From positions 124,001 to 188,000 of the forward strand of contig NZ_NERU01000005.1 in NCBI RefSeq assembly GCF_003063265.1: DNA of 64,000 bases, read 5' to 3'. The notes beneath the pieces are model-generated. The model did not search any database and was not told the DNA's origin. It was given only the letters and a program-made list of their open reading frames with translations. Source of the stretch: Limnohabitans sp. WS1. Its GTDB lineage: Bacteria > Pseudomonadota > Gammaproteobacteria > Burkholderiales > Burkholderiaceae_C. Shown here piece after piece: positions 8,549-20,147 of the stretch. The stretch's first letter is position 1; every line of letters begins with the position of its first letter. Position numbers and translations under genes: made by a program.

Positions 8549-9517
8549 TCAGTCCGGCTTGGCGCCCGAGACCTTGACGATGTTGGCCCACTTGGCGATG
8601 TCGGCGTTGAGGTACTGTTCAAACTCGGGCACGTTCATCGACATGGGCACGGCACCTTGTTTGGCCCAGGCAGCCTTCACATCCGGGTTGTTCACGATCT
8701 TGCGCACTTCCGCATTGAGCTTGTTCACCACCTCGGCAGGGGTGCCTTTGGGTGCCATCAGGCCCAGCCAAATGGTGGCTTCAAACTTGGGCACGGTTTC
8801 GGCCACGGTGGGCAGGTCTTGCAAGTTGGCCGAGCGGGCCAGGCCCGTGCCCGCCAAGGCACGCACCTTGTTGTCGCGTGACATGGCAGCCATGGTGGTT
8901 TCCGCGTCAAACATCACGTCCACTTGCCCGCCCACGATGTCGGTGCGTGCGCCCGAGCTGCCTTTGTAGGGCACATGCGTCATGTCGATGCCGGCCATGA
9001 ATTTGAACAATTCACCAGCCATGTGGTAGGGCGTGCCGTTGCCCGATGAGGCGTAGTTCAGTTTGCCGGGCTTGAATTTGGCCAGCGCCACCAGTTCGCC
9101 CACGGTCTTGACAGGCACGGAGGGGTGCACCACCAGCAGCAGGTTGGAATAGTTGACGGGTGCGATGCCCACAAAGTCTTTCATCAGGCCAAAGGGTTTG
9201 GTCGGAATCAAGGACTCGTTCACGGTGTGCGTGTTCGACATCATGAGCAAGGTGTAGCCGTCTGCAGGTGATTTGGCCACCAGATCGGTGCCGATGATGG
9301 AGCCCGCGCCCGGCTTGTTGTCGATGACAAAAGACTGCTTGAGCTCTTCGCCCAAGCGCTGCGCCATGAAACGGGCGTAGTTGTCGGCAGGCCCGCCTGC
9401 GGCAAAAGGCACCACGATTTTCACGGGGCGGTTCGGGTAACTTTGGGCTTGGGCCAGGCCCGAAGCCAAGGCCAGCGTCAAAGCGGTGAATTTCAGGGTG
9501 CGGCTCAAGTTCAGCAT
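8549..9517 (-). CDS. Bug-family (TTT) periplasmic solute-binding protein
   Basis: 322 residues with a clear signal peptide (LKFTALTLALASGLAQAQ). The following YPNRPVKIVVPFAAGGPADNYAR is the hallmark of Bug proteins, the binding proteins of tripartite tricarboxylate transporters. NKPGAGSIIGTDLVAKSPADGYTL supplies the conserved helix and loop. These proteins usually bind carboxylates through main-chain contacts. No TctA/TctB membrane genes occur in the window, so this is an orphan binder, common in Burkholderiales. Its operon with a hydrolase and a hydroxylase suggests it captures the substrate or an intermediate of that pathway. Confidence 0.88.
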   Translation of the reverse strand: MLNLSRTLKFTALTLALASGLAQAQSYPNRPVKIVVPFAAGGPADNYARFMAQRLGEELKQSFVIDNKPGAGSIIGTDLVAKSPADGYTLLMMSNTHTVNESLIPTKPFGLMKDFVGIAPVNYSNLLLVVHPSVPVKTVGELVALAKFKPGKLNYASSGNGTPYHMAGELFKFMAGIDMTHVPYKGSSGARTDIVGGQVDVMFDAETTMAAMSRDNKVRALAGTGLARSANLQDLPTVAETVPKFEATIWLGLMAPKGTPAEVVNKLNAEVRKIVNNPDVKAAWAKQGAVPMSMNVPEFEQYLNADIAKWANIVKVSGAKPD

Positions 9518-9581
9518 GTTGTGTCTCCGAGGGGGTGAAAGGTGGGGCGGTGGGCAGGCACAGGGCCGGGTGGTCCCAGGA

Positions 9582-10556
9582 TCAATCGACTTTGCCGATC
9601 CGGGTGACGAGGGCGCTCATGGCTTTGGCATCGTTTTGCACAAAACGCTCAAAGTCAGGGGCGTCTTGGTACATGAACGAGGTGCCTGAGGCCGTTAAGG
9701 CCGCCACCGCGCGGGGGTCTTGTGCGGCGAATTTGGCCGCTTGACGCAAGCTGTCGACCACGGCAGCCGGTGTGTCGGCTGGCACAAACATGCCCGACCA
9801 TTGCGAGTACTGAATCGGCACGCCCAGCTCTTTGAAGCTGGGCACTTCGGGCATGCTGGCCAAGCGGCCATCACCCCAATGCGCCAAGGCACGCAAGCGG
9901 CCCGAAGCGATGTGTTGCTTCACGCTGGCGGGGCCGGTGGACAAAGCTTCGATTTGACCGCTGAGCAAAGACAAGACCGCAGGTCCCGCGCCGGTGTAGG
10001 GCACATGCAGCATGAAGGTCGAGGTGGCGGCTTTGAGTTGCTCCATGGGCACATGCATGGTGCCGTAGTTGCCAGACGAGCCAAACGATATTTTTCCGGG
10101 GTTGGACTTCACGTAGGCCATGAATTCGGCATACGTTTTCCAGGGGCTTTCAGAGCGCACCACCAGCACGGTGGGGTCGGCGGTGAATCGCGCGATGGCT
10201 TTGAGTTGATTGACCTGAAACATCGGGGGGCGCTGCAAGATCTTGTCGGCCTCGGGCAAGACGACCAGCGATGACAGGGACATCAAGACGGTGTAGCCAT
10301 CGGCCTTGGACTTGGCCACTTGGGCCATGCCAATGCCCCCGCCCGCACCGCCCTTGTTTTCGACCACGATGCTTTGCTTGAGGTGACGCGACATGGCTTC
10401 GGCCACTGGGCGTCCCACCGTGTCGGCCACACCGCCCGGCGGGAAGGGCACCACCATCGTGATGGGTTTGGTGGGAAAGCTTTGTGCACCAGCGCTCATG
10501 CCGGCGCAAACCAAAGCAGCGCTCAAGACGATCCGGATCCACGGACGATTTTTCAT
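9582..10556 (-). CDS. Second Bug-family solute-binding protein
   Basis: 324 residues counted from the internal ATG that starts MKNRPWIRIVLSAALVC, a good signal peptide ending near AGAQS. The in-frame extension upstream lacks Bug features and is excluded. The mature start FPTKPITMVVPFPPGGVADTVGR and NKGGAGGGIGMAQVAKSKADGYT are typical. It lies 64 nt upstream of the first Bug gene and 55 nt downstream of the FAH-type gene in the same operon. Two divergent Bug proteins in one operon may bind different but related acids. Confidence 0.88.
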   Translation of the reverse strand: MKNRPWIRIVLSAALVCAGMSAGAQSFPTKPITMVVPFPPGGVADTVGRPVAEAMSRHLKQSIVVENKGGAGGGIGMAQVAKSKADGYTVLMSLSSLVVLPEADKILQRPPMFQVNQLKAIARFTADPTVLVVRSESPWKTYAEFMAYVKSNPGKISFGSSGNYGTMHVPMEQLKAATSTFMLHVPYTGAGPAVLSLLSGQIEALSTGPASVKQHIASGRLRALAHWGDGRLASMPEVPSFKELGVPIQYSQWSGMFVPADTPAAVVDSLRQAAKFAAQDPRAVAALTASGTSFMYQDAPDFERFVQNDAKAMSALVTRIGKVD

Positions 10557-10611
10557 GACTTGTCTCCTCTTGTGGGGCAGGTCAGGGCTGCACCCTGCCT
10601 GTTTTGGTGGC

Positions 10612-11484
10612 TTAAACGAAGCGGTTTTCGATTTGGCCGACGCCATCGATCACGACGCGGATCACATCGCCTTTGGCGATGTAGCGGGGCGGGTTCAGGC
10701 CCATGCCCACACCGGCAGGCGTGCCGGTGGCGATGATGTCGCCAGGGTAGAGCGTGATGCCGCGCGAAATGGTTTCGATCAGCGTGGGGATGTCGAAAAT
10801 CATGTTCTCGGTCGGGCCGTCCTGGCGCAACTCGCCGTTGACCCAGCAGCGCACGCGGGTTTTGCGCCCGTCGATTTCGTCGGCGGTGACGATCCACGGA
10901 CCCATGGGGCAAAAGGTGTCAAAGGACTTGCCCATGTCCCACTGTTGGTGGCGCATCTGCACGTCACGCGCCGTCACATCGTTGACCACGGTGTAGCCAA
11001 ACACATGCTGCATCGCATCGGCCTGGCTGATGTTCTTGCCGCCTTGGCCAATGATCACGGCCAGCTCGGCTTCGTAATCGATTTGCTCAGACACTGCCGC
11101 GCCGGGCAGTTGCACATCGTCGGTCGGGCCGACCACGCACTCGGGCACTTTGGTGAACACAATGGGCCAGGCCTTGGTGTCGGTGTTGCTGTCCTTGAAG
11201 ACCGAGGCCTGCAGTTCTTTGGCGTGGGCATGGTAGTTGCGGCCCACGCACCACACGTTGCGGCGCGGCACAGGCAGGGGGGATTCGAGTTTGACCGAGG
11301 ACACGGCCAGCGCATCACCGCTCAAAGCGGGCAAAGGCTGACCGGCCACCAAGGCGTCGATCAGCACCTGCGCACCGTGATGGGCTTGGGTGTCAGACAG
11401 CACGAAAGGCGTGACTTGCAGGCCGTCGGCCGAGACCTGACCGACGTGGCGTTTTCCGTTGAATGCAAAAGTGGCGATGCGCAA
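10612..11484 (-). CDS. Fumarylacetoacetate hydrolase family protein
   Basis: 290 residues. I start at the TTG at 11484 (TTG CGC ATC), which has GGAG six bases upstream; a longer in-frame TTG start exists at 11526. FAH-fold motifs are CVGRNYHAHAKEL, IDYEAELAVIIGQGG, GYTVVNDVTARDVQ and GTPAGVGMGL. The Glu residues in EAEL-type segments bind the catalytic Mg. The family covers C-C hydrolases, decarboxylases and hydratases in aromatic and sugar-acid catabolism (acylpyruvase, HpcE type). First gene of the reverse operon ending at 5067, it probably acts late in a ring-cleavage pathway. Specific substrate unknown. Confidence 0.85.
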   Translation of the reverse strand: MRIATFAFNGKRHVGQVSADGLQVTPFVLSDTQAHHGAQVLIDALVAGQPLPALSGDALAVSSVKLESPLPVPRRNVWCVGRNYHAHAKELQASVFKDSNTDTKAWPIVFTKVPECVVGPTDDVQLPGAAVSEQIDYEAELAVIIGQGGKNISQADAMQHVFGYTVVNDVTARDVQMRHQQWDMGKSFDTFCPMGPWIVTADEIDGRKTRVRCWVNGELRQDGPTENMIFDIPTLIETISRGITLYPGDIIATGTPAGVGMGLNPPRYIAKGDVIRVVIDGVGQIENRFV

Positions 11485-11758
11485 AATATTCTCCAGGGGA
11501 CCGGACGATTGAGTGCCGGGAGTCAATGAAATGGGTGGAAGGGTTCAACCAATCTGGACCATCATAAAGAAAATTACCGGTCAGTCATGATAAAAACCGG
11601 GTCATCTTCATCAGGGTTTTTACGGGGTTTGTCCATTTCATGGCCAAAAATGAAGCCGTATCGTTGTTTTTTCTGGGGTTCAGGTCACTTCAAGTGGGCA
11701 GTTGGGTGTTTTTGCGCCGTTCCCAATCGGGATGTCAATTGGTATGATTTGGTTTTTT

Positions 11759-12463
11759 ATGGCCCATGAGATTGCCGTGGATTCTTCTTTCCTCTTTCGT
11801 GTCACTTTGTTGGATCAGCTGCACAGTGGCCGCTGGCAAGTGGGAGAACGTTTGCCCGCCGAACGTGAGTGGTGCGAGCAACACCAGATCAGCCGAAGCA
11901 CGGTGCGCAAGGTGCTGGCCGAGTTGAAGGACCAAGGCTTGATTGTGCAAACAGTGGGCAGCGGCACCTTTGTCACCGACAAAGCGGGGCGGGCCAATGT
12001 TCCTCACAAGTCCAGTGGTGTGGGCACCCCGGACGCTGTTTGGCAAACCAGCCCTGCAGAACTCATGGAGGCCCGCATGGCCCTGGAGCCTGCGATCATC
12101 GAGATGGTCATTGGCAACGCCACACCCGCCGATTTTGAGCAAATGGCCCAATGTTGTGACCGCGCCGAAGCGGCCACCAGCGTCGAGGAATTTGAGGTGT
12201 GGGATGGCCTGTTTCACGAGGTCATCGCGCGTTCTGCGCACAACGACTTTGTGGCCCGGCTGTTCAAGTTGATGAACCAGGCCCGTGCCCAAGGCGAGTG
12301 GGGCATGCTGAAAAAACGCAGCCTCACCCCGGAACGACGCTTGGCTTACCAGTCAGAGCACCGCGCCTTGCTGCAAGCGCTCAAGGCACGCGACCCGGTC
12401 TTGGCCAAAACCTTGGCCACCACACATTTGGTTCATGTGCGGCGCAACTTGTTGAATTACTGA
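11759..12463 (+). CDS. GntR-family transcriptional regulator (FCD type)
   Basis: 234 residues from the ATG at 11759. The N-terminal winged helix has the GntR signature LHSGRWQVGERLPAERE...SRSTVRKVLAEL...GLIVQTVGSGTFV. The C-terminal all-helical FCD domain has LMEARMALEPAIIEM and FHEVIARSAHN, with His positions suitable for metal or acid binding. It is divergent from the FAH/Bug/molybdenum-hydroxylase operon, with a 274-bp AT-richer gap between, so it is the likely local repressor responding to the pathway acid. No convincing operator could be fixed by eye. Confidence 0.85.
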   Translation: MAHEIAVDSSFLFRVTLLDQLHSGRWQVGERLPAEREWCEQHQISRSTVRKVLAELKDQGLIVQTVGSGTFVTDKAGRANVPHKSSGVGTPDAVWQTSPAELMEARMALEPAIIEMVIGNATPADFEQMAQCCDRAEAATSVEEFEVWDGLFHEVIARSAHNDFVARLFKLMNQARAQGEWGMLKKRSLTPERRLAYQSEHRALLQALKARDPVLAKTLATTHLVHVRRNLLNY

Positions 12464-12508
12464 AACGCCATGAGCGCTGCCCCATGGCGGTGGCTTCAGG
12501 GCTTGGCC

Positions 12509-13123
12509 TCAGTGGGGCAAGCTGTCGATGAAACTTTGGCGCTGTGACAGTTTGTCGTAGAGTTTGTGCAAATTGGGGTAAGGCGTGCGCCAGTCAATTT
12601 GCGGAAAACGAAAATCCAGATAGCCCACGGCGCAACCCACGGCAATGTCGGACAAGCTCAGGTGAATGCCAGAACAAAAGGGCTTGTCGCCCAAACCGGT
12701 GCTCATGGCCCGCAAGGCGTGCTGGATCTTGTCCAATTGCCGGTCAATCCAGGCTTGGCTGCGTTCGCTGTCTTCGCGTCCCGTCCAGACCGCTTCCATG
12801 CGGGCCAACAAGGCCGCATCGAGCAAGCCATCGCCCAGCGCTTCCCAAGTTTTGACTTCTGCGCGTTCGCGTCCGGCAGAAGGGATCAACTTGCCCACGG
12901 GTGACAAAGTGTCCAGGTACTCCACGATCACCCGCGAATCAAACACGGCTTCGCCCCCCTCCATGATCAGGCAGGGCACTTTGCCCAAGGGGTTGGATTG
13001 GTGGATGGTGGTTTGAGCCGACCACACATCTTCGGTCACATGTTGGTAGTCCAGCTTTTTCTCGGCCATGACGATGCGTACCTTGCGAACATAAGGACTT
13101 GTAACAGAGCCGATGAGTTTCAT
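12509..13123 (-). CDS. Glutathione S-transferase family protein
   Basis: 204 residues from the ATG of MKLIGSVTSPYVRKVRIVMAEK, the usual thioredoxin-fold start; the longer upstream frame is discarded. NPLGKVPCLIMEGG carries the conserved cis-Pro, and VFDSRVIVEYLDTL the Glu/Asp-Ser glutathione contact. The C-terminal helical domain includes LSLSDIAVGCAVGYLDFR. The active-site residue is probably Ser in the SVTSPYVRK turn. Cytosolic, monocistronic and divergent from purB. Physiological substrate unknown. Confidence 0.85.
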   Translation of the reverse strand: MKLIGSVTSPYVRKVRIVMAEKKLDYQHVTEDVWSAQTTIHQSNPLGKVPCLIMEGGEAVFDSRVIVEYLDTLSPVGKLIPSAGRERAEVKTWEALGDGLLDAALLARMEAVWTGREDSERSQAWIDRQLDKIQHALRAMSTGLGDKPFCSGIHLSLSDIAVGCAVGYLDFRFPQIDWRTPYPNLHKLYDKLSQRQSFIDSLPH

Positions 13124-13167
13124 ATCAAAAAGGATAAAGGACCAAAAAAACAGAACTTGGATTCTAG

Positions 13168-14649
<1,482 letters not shown>

Positions 14650-14666
14650 CTTTTTCGGCATATTCC

Positions 14667-14747
14667 TGTGGGAGCGGCGCCCTCGCCGCCAAGGTTTTCC
14701 ACGGCAGTTTGCACAGCATTGATCGCGGCGAGGGCGCCGCTCCCACA
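14667..14747. repeat. Head-to-head REP-like pair (BIME-like) between purB and yaeQ
   Basis: Two 23-bp perfect inverted arms, 14667-14689 and 14725-14747, separated by 35 bp; each arm begins or ends with TGTGGGAGCGGCGCC. The right arm is also enclosed by a 9-bp inverted repeat GCAGTTTGC/GCAAACTGC. The arm matches the solo element at 48950 and is related to the array units at 38411-39049. The pair can fold as one long hairpin or two short ones. It lies directly after purB and ends 11 bp before yaeQ, so it may stop or stabilise the purB transcript. Confidence 0.85.
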
Positions 14748-14758
14748 CAGCAAACTGC

Positions 14759-15319
14759 ATGGCCCTCAAATCCACCATCTACAAAGCGAACCTGTCGATC
14801 GCCGACATCGACCACAGCTATTACGAAGACCACCAGCTCACGCTGGCGCGGCATCCCAGCGAAACCGACGAGCGCATGATGATCCGCCTGCTGGCGCTGG
14901 CCATCAACGCTTACAAGCTGCAAGCCGTGTGCAATGGTGATGGCAAGCTGGCCTTTGGTGCAGGCCTGTCCGACCCGGATGACCCGGACTGCAGCCTGCG
15001 CGACTTCACGGGCCAAACACGCATGTGGATCGAAGTCGGCCAGCCCGAAGACAAGCCCATCATGAAAGCCTGTCAGAAGGCCGACGAGGTGTTGTTGTAT
15101 TGCTTCAACCACGCGGCCGAAATTTGGTGGAAAGGCATCGAGACCAAGCTCACCCGTTTGGACAAACTGCAAGTCTGGCGTGTGCCCACTGAGCGTTCAC
15201 AAGAGCTGGCCCAACTGGCCGAACGCAGCATGCAGCTTCAGGCCACGGTGCAAGAAGGCAGCGTGACCTTCAGCAGCGACAAGGGCAGCGTGCACATTGA
15301 GCTGAGCCGCTGGAAGTGA
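14759..15319 (+). CDS. yaeQ: YaeQ family protein
   Basis: 186 residues matching YaeQ along its full length: MALKSTIYKANLSIADID at the start, RHPSETDERMMIRLLALAI, DEVLLYCFNHAAEIWWKG in the middle, and IELSRWK at the end. YaeQ has a circularly permuted PD-(D/E)xK nuclease-like fold, with the acidic/Lys site likely formed by residues in the IEVGQPED segment. Its role is unclear; E. coli YaeQ was linked to haemolysin expression as an RfaH suppressor. Its ATG lies just downstream of the REP pair, whose hairpin could limit ribosome access. Confidence 0.9.
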   Translation: MALKSTIYKANLSIADIDHSYYEDHQLTLARHPSETDERMMIRLLALAINAYKLQAVCNGDGKLAFGAGLSDPDDPDCSLRDFTGQTRMWIEVGQPEDKPIMKACQKADEVLLYCFNHAAEIWWKGIETKLTRLDKLQVWRVPTERSQELAQLAERSMQLQATVQEGSVTFSSDKGSVHIELSRWK

Positions 15320-15390
15320 ACAAGACTTGGCCCCGCTGAAGGGGCCAAATCAGCCATGGCCTTGGCAGCCATGGACAAAGCGCAAGCTGT

Positions 15391-16314
15391 TTACAAGCCC
15401 AGCATCAATTCGATGTTTTGCACCGCTGCGCCGCTGGCACCTTTGCCCAGATTGTCCAGGCGGGCAATCACCACGGCGTGGCGGGCGTCTTCGTTGGCAA
15501 ACACCCGAATTTCCAGCTGATTGGTGTTGTTCAGCGCCGTGGCGTCGAGCTTGGCGTCTTCCGTGGCAGGCAGCACGCTGACCCAAGCGCCTGTGGTTTG
15601 GCTGGCGGCGTAATGGGCATGCAAAGCCTCGTGCAAATCAGCGCCTGTCGGTTGGCCGGGCAAGGCGTCCAGATGCAGTGGCAACTGCACCAACATGCCT
15701 TGACGGAAGTTGCCCACGGCAGGCACAAACAAGGGGCGGCAGGTCAAGCCGGTGTAACGCATGATCTCGGGAATGTGCTTGTGCTTGAGGCCCAAAGCGT
15801 AGGCTTCATGCAAAGGGGCCCGGCCGGCTTCGAAGTCTTCGATCATGGTGCGGCCACCACCGGAGTAACCACTCACTGAAGGCAAACACACCGCAAAGTC
15901 TGGGGGCACCAGGCCTGCATCGACCAAAGGCCGCAAGATGGCAATGGCACCAGTGGCGTAGCAACCTGGGTTGGACACGCGTTGCGCCTCGCGCACGGCG
16001 CTGGCTTGCTGGGCCGACAGTTCGGGAAATCCGTAGACCCAGTCCGGGTGGCAGCGGTAGGCCGTGGAGGCGTCCACAATTTTGGGTTGACGTCCTGGCA
16101 AGGCATCGATCATGGCGACCGATTCCTTTGATGCTTCGTCGTGCAAACACAGCACCACCAGGTCGGCGGCAGCCATCAGCTCCCGCTTGGCTTCGGGATC
16201 TTTGCGGCGGGCGGGGTCAATGCTCAAGACCTCGATTTGAGGCATGAGCGCCAGATGCTCGCGGATTTGCAAACCAGTGGTGCCGGCTTCGCCATCGATG
16301 AATATTTTGGCCAT
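15391..16314 (-). CDS. argC: N-acetyl-gamma-glutamyl-phosphate reductase (short, type 2)
   Basis: 307 residues, third step of arginine synthesis: NADPH reduction of N-acetylglutamyl phosphate to the semialdehyde. The start is [17 protein letters not shown], where the nucleotide-binding loop GEAGTTG is typical of the short ArgC class. [20 protein letters not shown] and [11 protein letters not shown] follow; the Cys in NPGCYAT is the catalytic thiolate. [10 protein letters not shown] and HKHIPEI provide the remaining active-site region. Five extra upstream codons are in frame but unnecessary. Divergent from sucC. Confidence 0.93.
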   Translation of the reverse strand: MAKIFIDGEAGTTGLQIREHLALMPQIEVLSIDPARRKDPEAKRELMAAADLVVLCLHDEASKESVAMIDALPGRQPKIVDASTAYRCHPDWVYGFPELSAQQASAVREAQRVSNPGCYATGAIAILRPLVDAGLVPPDFAVCLPSVSGYSGGGRTMIEDFEAGRAPLHEAYALGLKHKHIPEIMRYTGLTCRPLFVPAVGNFRQGMLVQLPLHLDALPGQPTGADLHEALHAHYAASQTTGAWVSVLPATEDAKLDATALNNTNQLEIRVFANEDARHAVVIARLDNLGKGASGAAVQNIELMLGL

Positions 16315-16504
16315 GGGACTTGCTTTCACAAAAATTCAAACTCTCAACGTCATGTCAATGTAAGACGCGAGGCTCAGGATTGGTGCATTGCAGCATGATA
16401 CAGTCGCACGCTGCAGTGTCCAGAGCCTGCTGACGCGCCCGGCCAAAATTCGGGCTGCCTGGCAGACCGGTCGAAAATTACCACCCCCTCTGAGAGAAGA
16501 CCTC

Positions 16505-17665
<1,161 letters not shown>

Positions 17666-17718
17666 TGACTTTGCAGGACGGTTCGATCAGCGCCGTCCGC
17701 AACTGATTAGGAAAAAAC

Positions 17719-18615
17719 ATGTCCATCTACATCAACAAAGACACCAAAGTCATCACCCAAGGCATCACCGGCAAGACCGGTCAGTTCCACACTGAGAAGT
17801 GCCAGGAATACGCGAACGGCAAAAACTGCTTCGTCGCGGGCGTGAACCCCAAGAAGGCCGGCGAGTCCATCTTCAACATCCCAATTTACGCCTCGGTCAA
17901 AGAAGCTGCTCAAAACACGGGCGCGACCGTGTCCGTGATCTACGTGCCCCCAGCCGGTGCAGCCGCTGCCATTTGGGAAGCCGTTGAAGCCGACTTGGAC
18001 TTGGCCATCTGTATCACCGAAGGCATTCCCGTCCGCGACATGCTCGAAGTGCGTAACAAGATGAAGGCCAAGGAAGCCGCTGGTGGCAAGCGCACCCTGC
18101 TGCTCGGCCCCAACTGCCCCGGTCTCATCACCCCTGACGAAATCAAGATCGGCATCATGCCCGGTCACATCCACCGCAAAGGCCGCATTGGCGTGGTGTC
18201 CCGTTCGGGCACTTTGACCTATGAAGCCGTGGCGATGTTGACCGAAGTGGGCCTGGGCCAGTCCAGCGCCGTCGGTATCGGTGGCGACCCGATCAACGGT
18301 TTGAAGCACATCGACGTGATGAAGGCTTTCAACGACGATCCCGACACCGACGCCGTCATCATGATCGGTGAAATCGGCGGTCCAGACGAAGCCGAAGCCG
18401 CTCAGTGGTGCAAGGCCAACATGAAAAAGCCCGTGGTCGGCTTCATCGCCGGTGTGACTGCCCCTCCCGGCAAGCGCATGGGCCACGCTGGTGCTCTGAT
18501 CTCTGGCGGTGCCGATACGGCCGATGCCAAGCTGGCCATCATGGAAGAGTGTGGCTTCATCGTCACACGCAACCCGTCTGAACTGGGCAAACTGCTCAAA
18601 GCTCAGCTGAAGTAA
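17719..18615 (+). CDS. sucD: Succinate-CoA ligase, alpha subunit
   Basis: 298 residues. CoA-binding Rossmann domain begins [24 protein letters not shown]; the later GPNCPGLI segment and [14 protein letters not shown] contain the phosphorylated active-site His (GHAGA). Partner of SucC with the normal gene order. The following 147 bp hold a stem-loop and the leader of the TerC-family gene. Confidence 0.96.
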   Translation: MSIYINKDTKVITQGITGKTGQFHTEKCQEYANGKNCFVAGVNPKKAGESIFNIPIYASVKEAAQNTGATVSVIYVPPAGAAAAIWEAVEADLDLAICITEGIPVRDMLEVRNKMKAKEAAGGKRTLLLGPNCPGLITPDEIKIGIMPGHIHRKGRIGVVSRSGTLTYEAVAMLTEVGLGQSSAVGIGGDPINGLKHIDVMKAFNDDPDTDAVIMIGEIGGPDEAEAAQWCKANMKKPVVGFIAGVTAPPGKRMGHAGALISGGADTADAKLAIMEECGFIVTRNPSELGKLLKAQLK

Positions 18616-18680
18616 TCAGCGCATTCGCGCAGGCGACAAGACCCAGCTCCTCAAGGGGCTGTGGTTTGCCACAATAGAAT

Positions 18681-18717
18681 AGCCGGGTTTTCCGAGGGAA
18701 AATCCGGCTTTCTTTTT
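18681..18717 (+). terminator. Probable intrinsic terminator after sucCD
   Basis: A stem-loop reads AGCCGGGTTTTCC, loop GAG, then GGAAAATCCGGCTTTC, followed by a run of T. It lies 66-100 bp after the sucD stop and 46 bp before the next start codon. Position and U-tract suit termination of sucCD. Because it sits in the leader of a TerC-family gene, an attenuator function is also possible, but I see no yybP-ykoY riboswitch signature around it. Confidence 0.6.
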
Positions 18718-18762
18718 GCAAATCGAATATTAGTGCCCGCCTTGCCGGGTGAAAGGAACACT

Positions 18763-19473
18763 GTGGAAGAATTTCTGACCCCTACCTTTTGGTTTGCCGT
18801 CGGGCAGATCATCATGATCGACATTCTGCTGGGTGGCGACAACGCTGTGGTGATCGCGCTGGCTTGCCGCCAATTGCCAGATCACCAGCGCACCAAAGGC
18901 ATCATGTGGGGTACAGCCGGTGCCATCGTGCTGCGCGTGATCCTGATCTTTTTTGCGCTCACCTTGCTGGCCATTCCTTTCCTCAAGTTTGTGGGGGCAC
19001 TCTTGCTCATCTGGATTGGTGTGAAACTGCTCACCCCCGATGAAGAAGACGACCACAGCAACATCCAGGGCAGCGACAAGCTCTGGGGCGCGGTCAAAAC
19101 CGTGATCATTGCCGACTTGGTCATGAGCGTGGACAACGTGATCGCCATCGCCGGTGCCGCTCAGACTTCGGGCAACGCCGACCACCAGATGCCTTTGGTC
19201 ATCTTTGGCTTGCTGGTCAGCATCCCGATCATTGTCTGGGGCAGCCAGTTGGTGCTCAAGTTGATGGACCGTTTCCCGATCATCATCACCGCTGGCGGTA
19301 TGCTGCTGGGCTGGATTGCCGGCACCATGATCCAGACCGATCCCGGCCTGGTGGCTTACCTGCCGCAAGACAAATCCTGGGGTTACGGCTTGGGCATTGC
19401 TGGCGCTTTGCTGGTGTTGGCTTTGGGCAAATTCATCATGGCCCGCCGCGCAGCCCCGAACAACGCGGCTTAA
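18763..19473 (+). CDS. TerC family integral membrane protein
   Basis: 236 residues from a GTG start (GTG GAA GAA TTT) with GAAAGGA seven bases upstream; the longer frame would read through the terminator. About seven membrane helices. TerC marks are MIDILLGGDNAVVIALA near the N-terminus and the matching VMSVDNVIAIAGA, in which the membrane-embedded Asp-Asn pairs are typical. Members (Alx, YkoY, YjbE types) export manganese or help metallate secreted proteins. Metal export is inferred from the family only. Confidence 0.85.
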   Translation: MEEFLTPTFWFAVGQIIMIDILLGGDNAVVIALACRQLPDHQRTKGIMWGTAGAIVLRVILIFFALTLLAIPFLKFVGALLLIWIGVKLLTPDEEDDHSNIQGSDKLWGAVKTVIIADLVMSVDNVIAIAGAAQTSGNADHQMPLVIFGLLVSIPIIVWGSQLVLKLMDRFPIIITAGGMLLGWIAGTMIQTDPGLVAYLPQDKSWGYGLGIAGALLVLALGKFIMARRAAPNNAA

Positions 19474-19489
19474 ACCTGATGCGCCTGTG

Positions 19490-19520
19490 CAGCCCCAAGT
19501 CGTTTGGCGACTTGGGGCTG
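19490..19520 (+). terminator. Strong stem-loop after the TerC gene
   Basis: A perfect 13-bp stem, CAGCCCCAAGTCG (19490-19502) with CGACTTGGGGCTG (19508-19520), around a 5-nt loop and followed by the T-rich TTGTTCGTTG. It begins 17 nt after the TerC stop and separates that gene from the pilin gene. Confidence 0.75.
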
Positions 19521-19616
19521 TTGTTCGTTGGTGACTTCAAAATACCCATCACCCACACTGGAGTTTGAGGGGGGGATGATTTACCATGGTTGTTCATTCA
19601 CCAGGGAGCAAATGCC

Positions 19617-20099
19617 ATGCAAAAAAGGCAACAGGGTTTGACATTGATCGAGCTGATGATCGTGATTGCGATCATTGGTATCTTGGGGGCCTTGGCCCTG
19701 CCGGCCTATCAGGACTACACCATTCGGGCCAAGGTTTCTGAAATGCTGCTGGCGGCCAATGGCTGCAAGACCTCGGTCAGCGAAGCGATCAGCTCGGCCT
19801 CTGAGGCCAATGTGGCGGCCAGTCTGCCCAAAGTTTGCGAAACCCAGACCAGCAAATACGTCACCAGCATCGCGGCCGATGCCAATGGTGTGATCACGGT
19901 GGTGGGCAACCACGAGGCCTTGCGGGGCAACACCAGCGCATCGGCCAACAGCATCAGCTTGACCCCTTTGCAAACCGGTGACACCGCCATCAATGGCAGC
20001 ACCGACGGTGGCAAACCCATCGCCAGCTGGCGTTGTGGTCCTGCAAGCAGCAACGGCTTGCCGGTCAAGTACCTGCCCGCCTCGTGCAAGGCCTCTTGA
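19617..20099 (+). CDS. pilA: Type IVa major pilin-like protein
   Basis: 160 residues. Start at MQKRQQG, with GGGAGC upstream. The prepilin peptidase site is QQG followed by [20 protein letters not shown], so mature residue 1 would be Leu rather than the usual Phe; Glu5 is present. The hydrophobic helix ends in [14 protein letters not shown], as in PilE/PilA. Two C-terminal Cys (WRCGP and ASCKAS) form the expected disulfide loop. A PglL-type gene follows directly, suggesting that the pilin is O-glycosylated. No PilR/sigma-54 promoter was seen upstream. Confidence 0.88.
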   Translation: MQKRQQGLTLIELMIVIAIIGILGALALPAYQDYTIRAKVSEMLLAANGCKTSVSEAISSASEANVAASLPKVCETQTSKYVTSIAADANGVITVVGNHEALRGNTSASANSISLTPLQTGDTAINGSTDGGKPIASWRCGPASSNGLPVKYLPASCKAS

Positions 20100-20147
20100 A
20101 TCCTGAATTCACGATGACAGCGCCCGAGCCTTGCCGGGCGTCGTCTC

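Noticed and set aside
18616..18762. yybP-ykoY manganese riboswitch before the TerC-family gene
   Set aside because: TerC genes often have one, but the leader lacks the conserved riboswitch blocks and is taken up by an intrinsic terminator.
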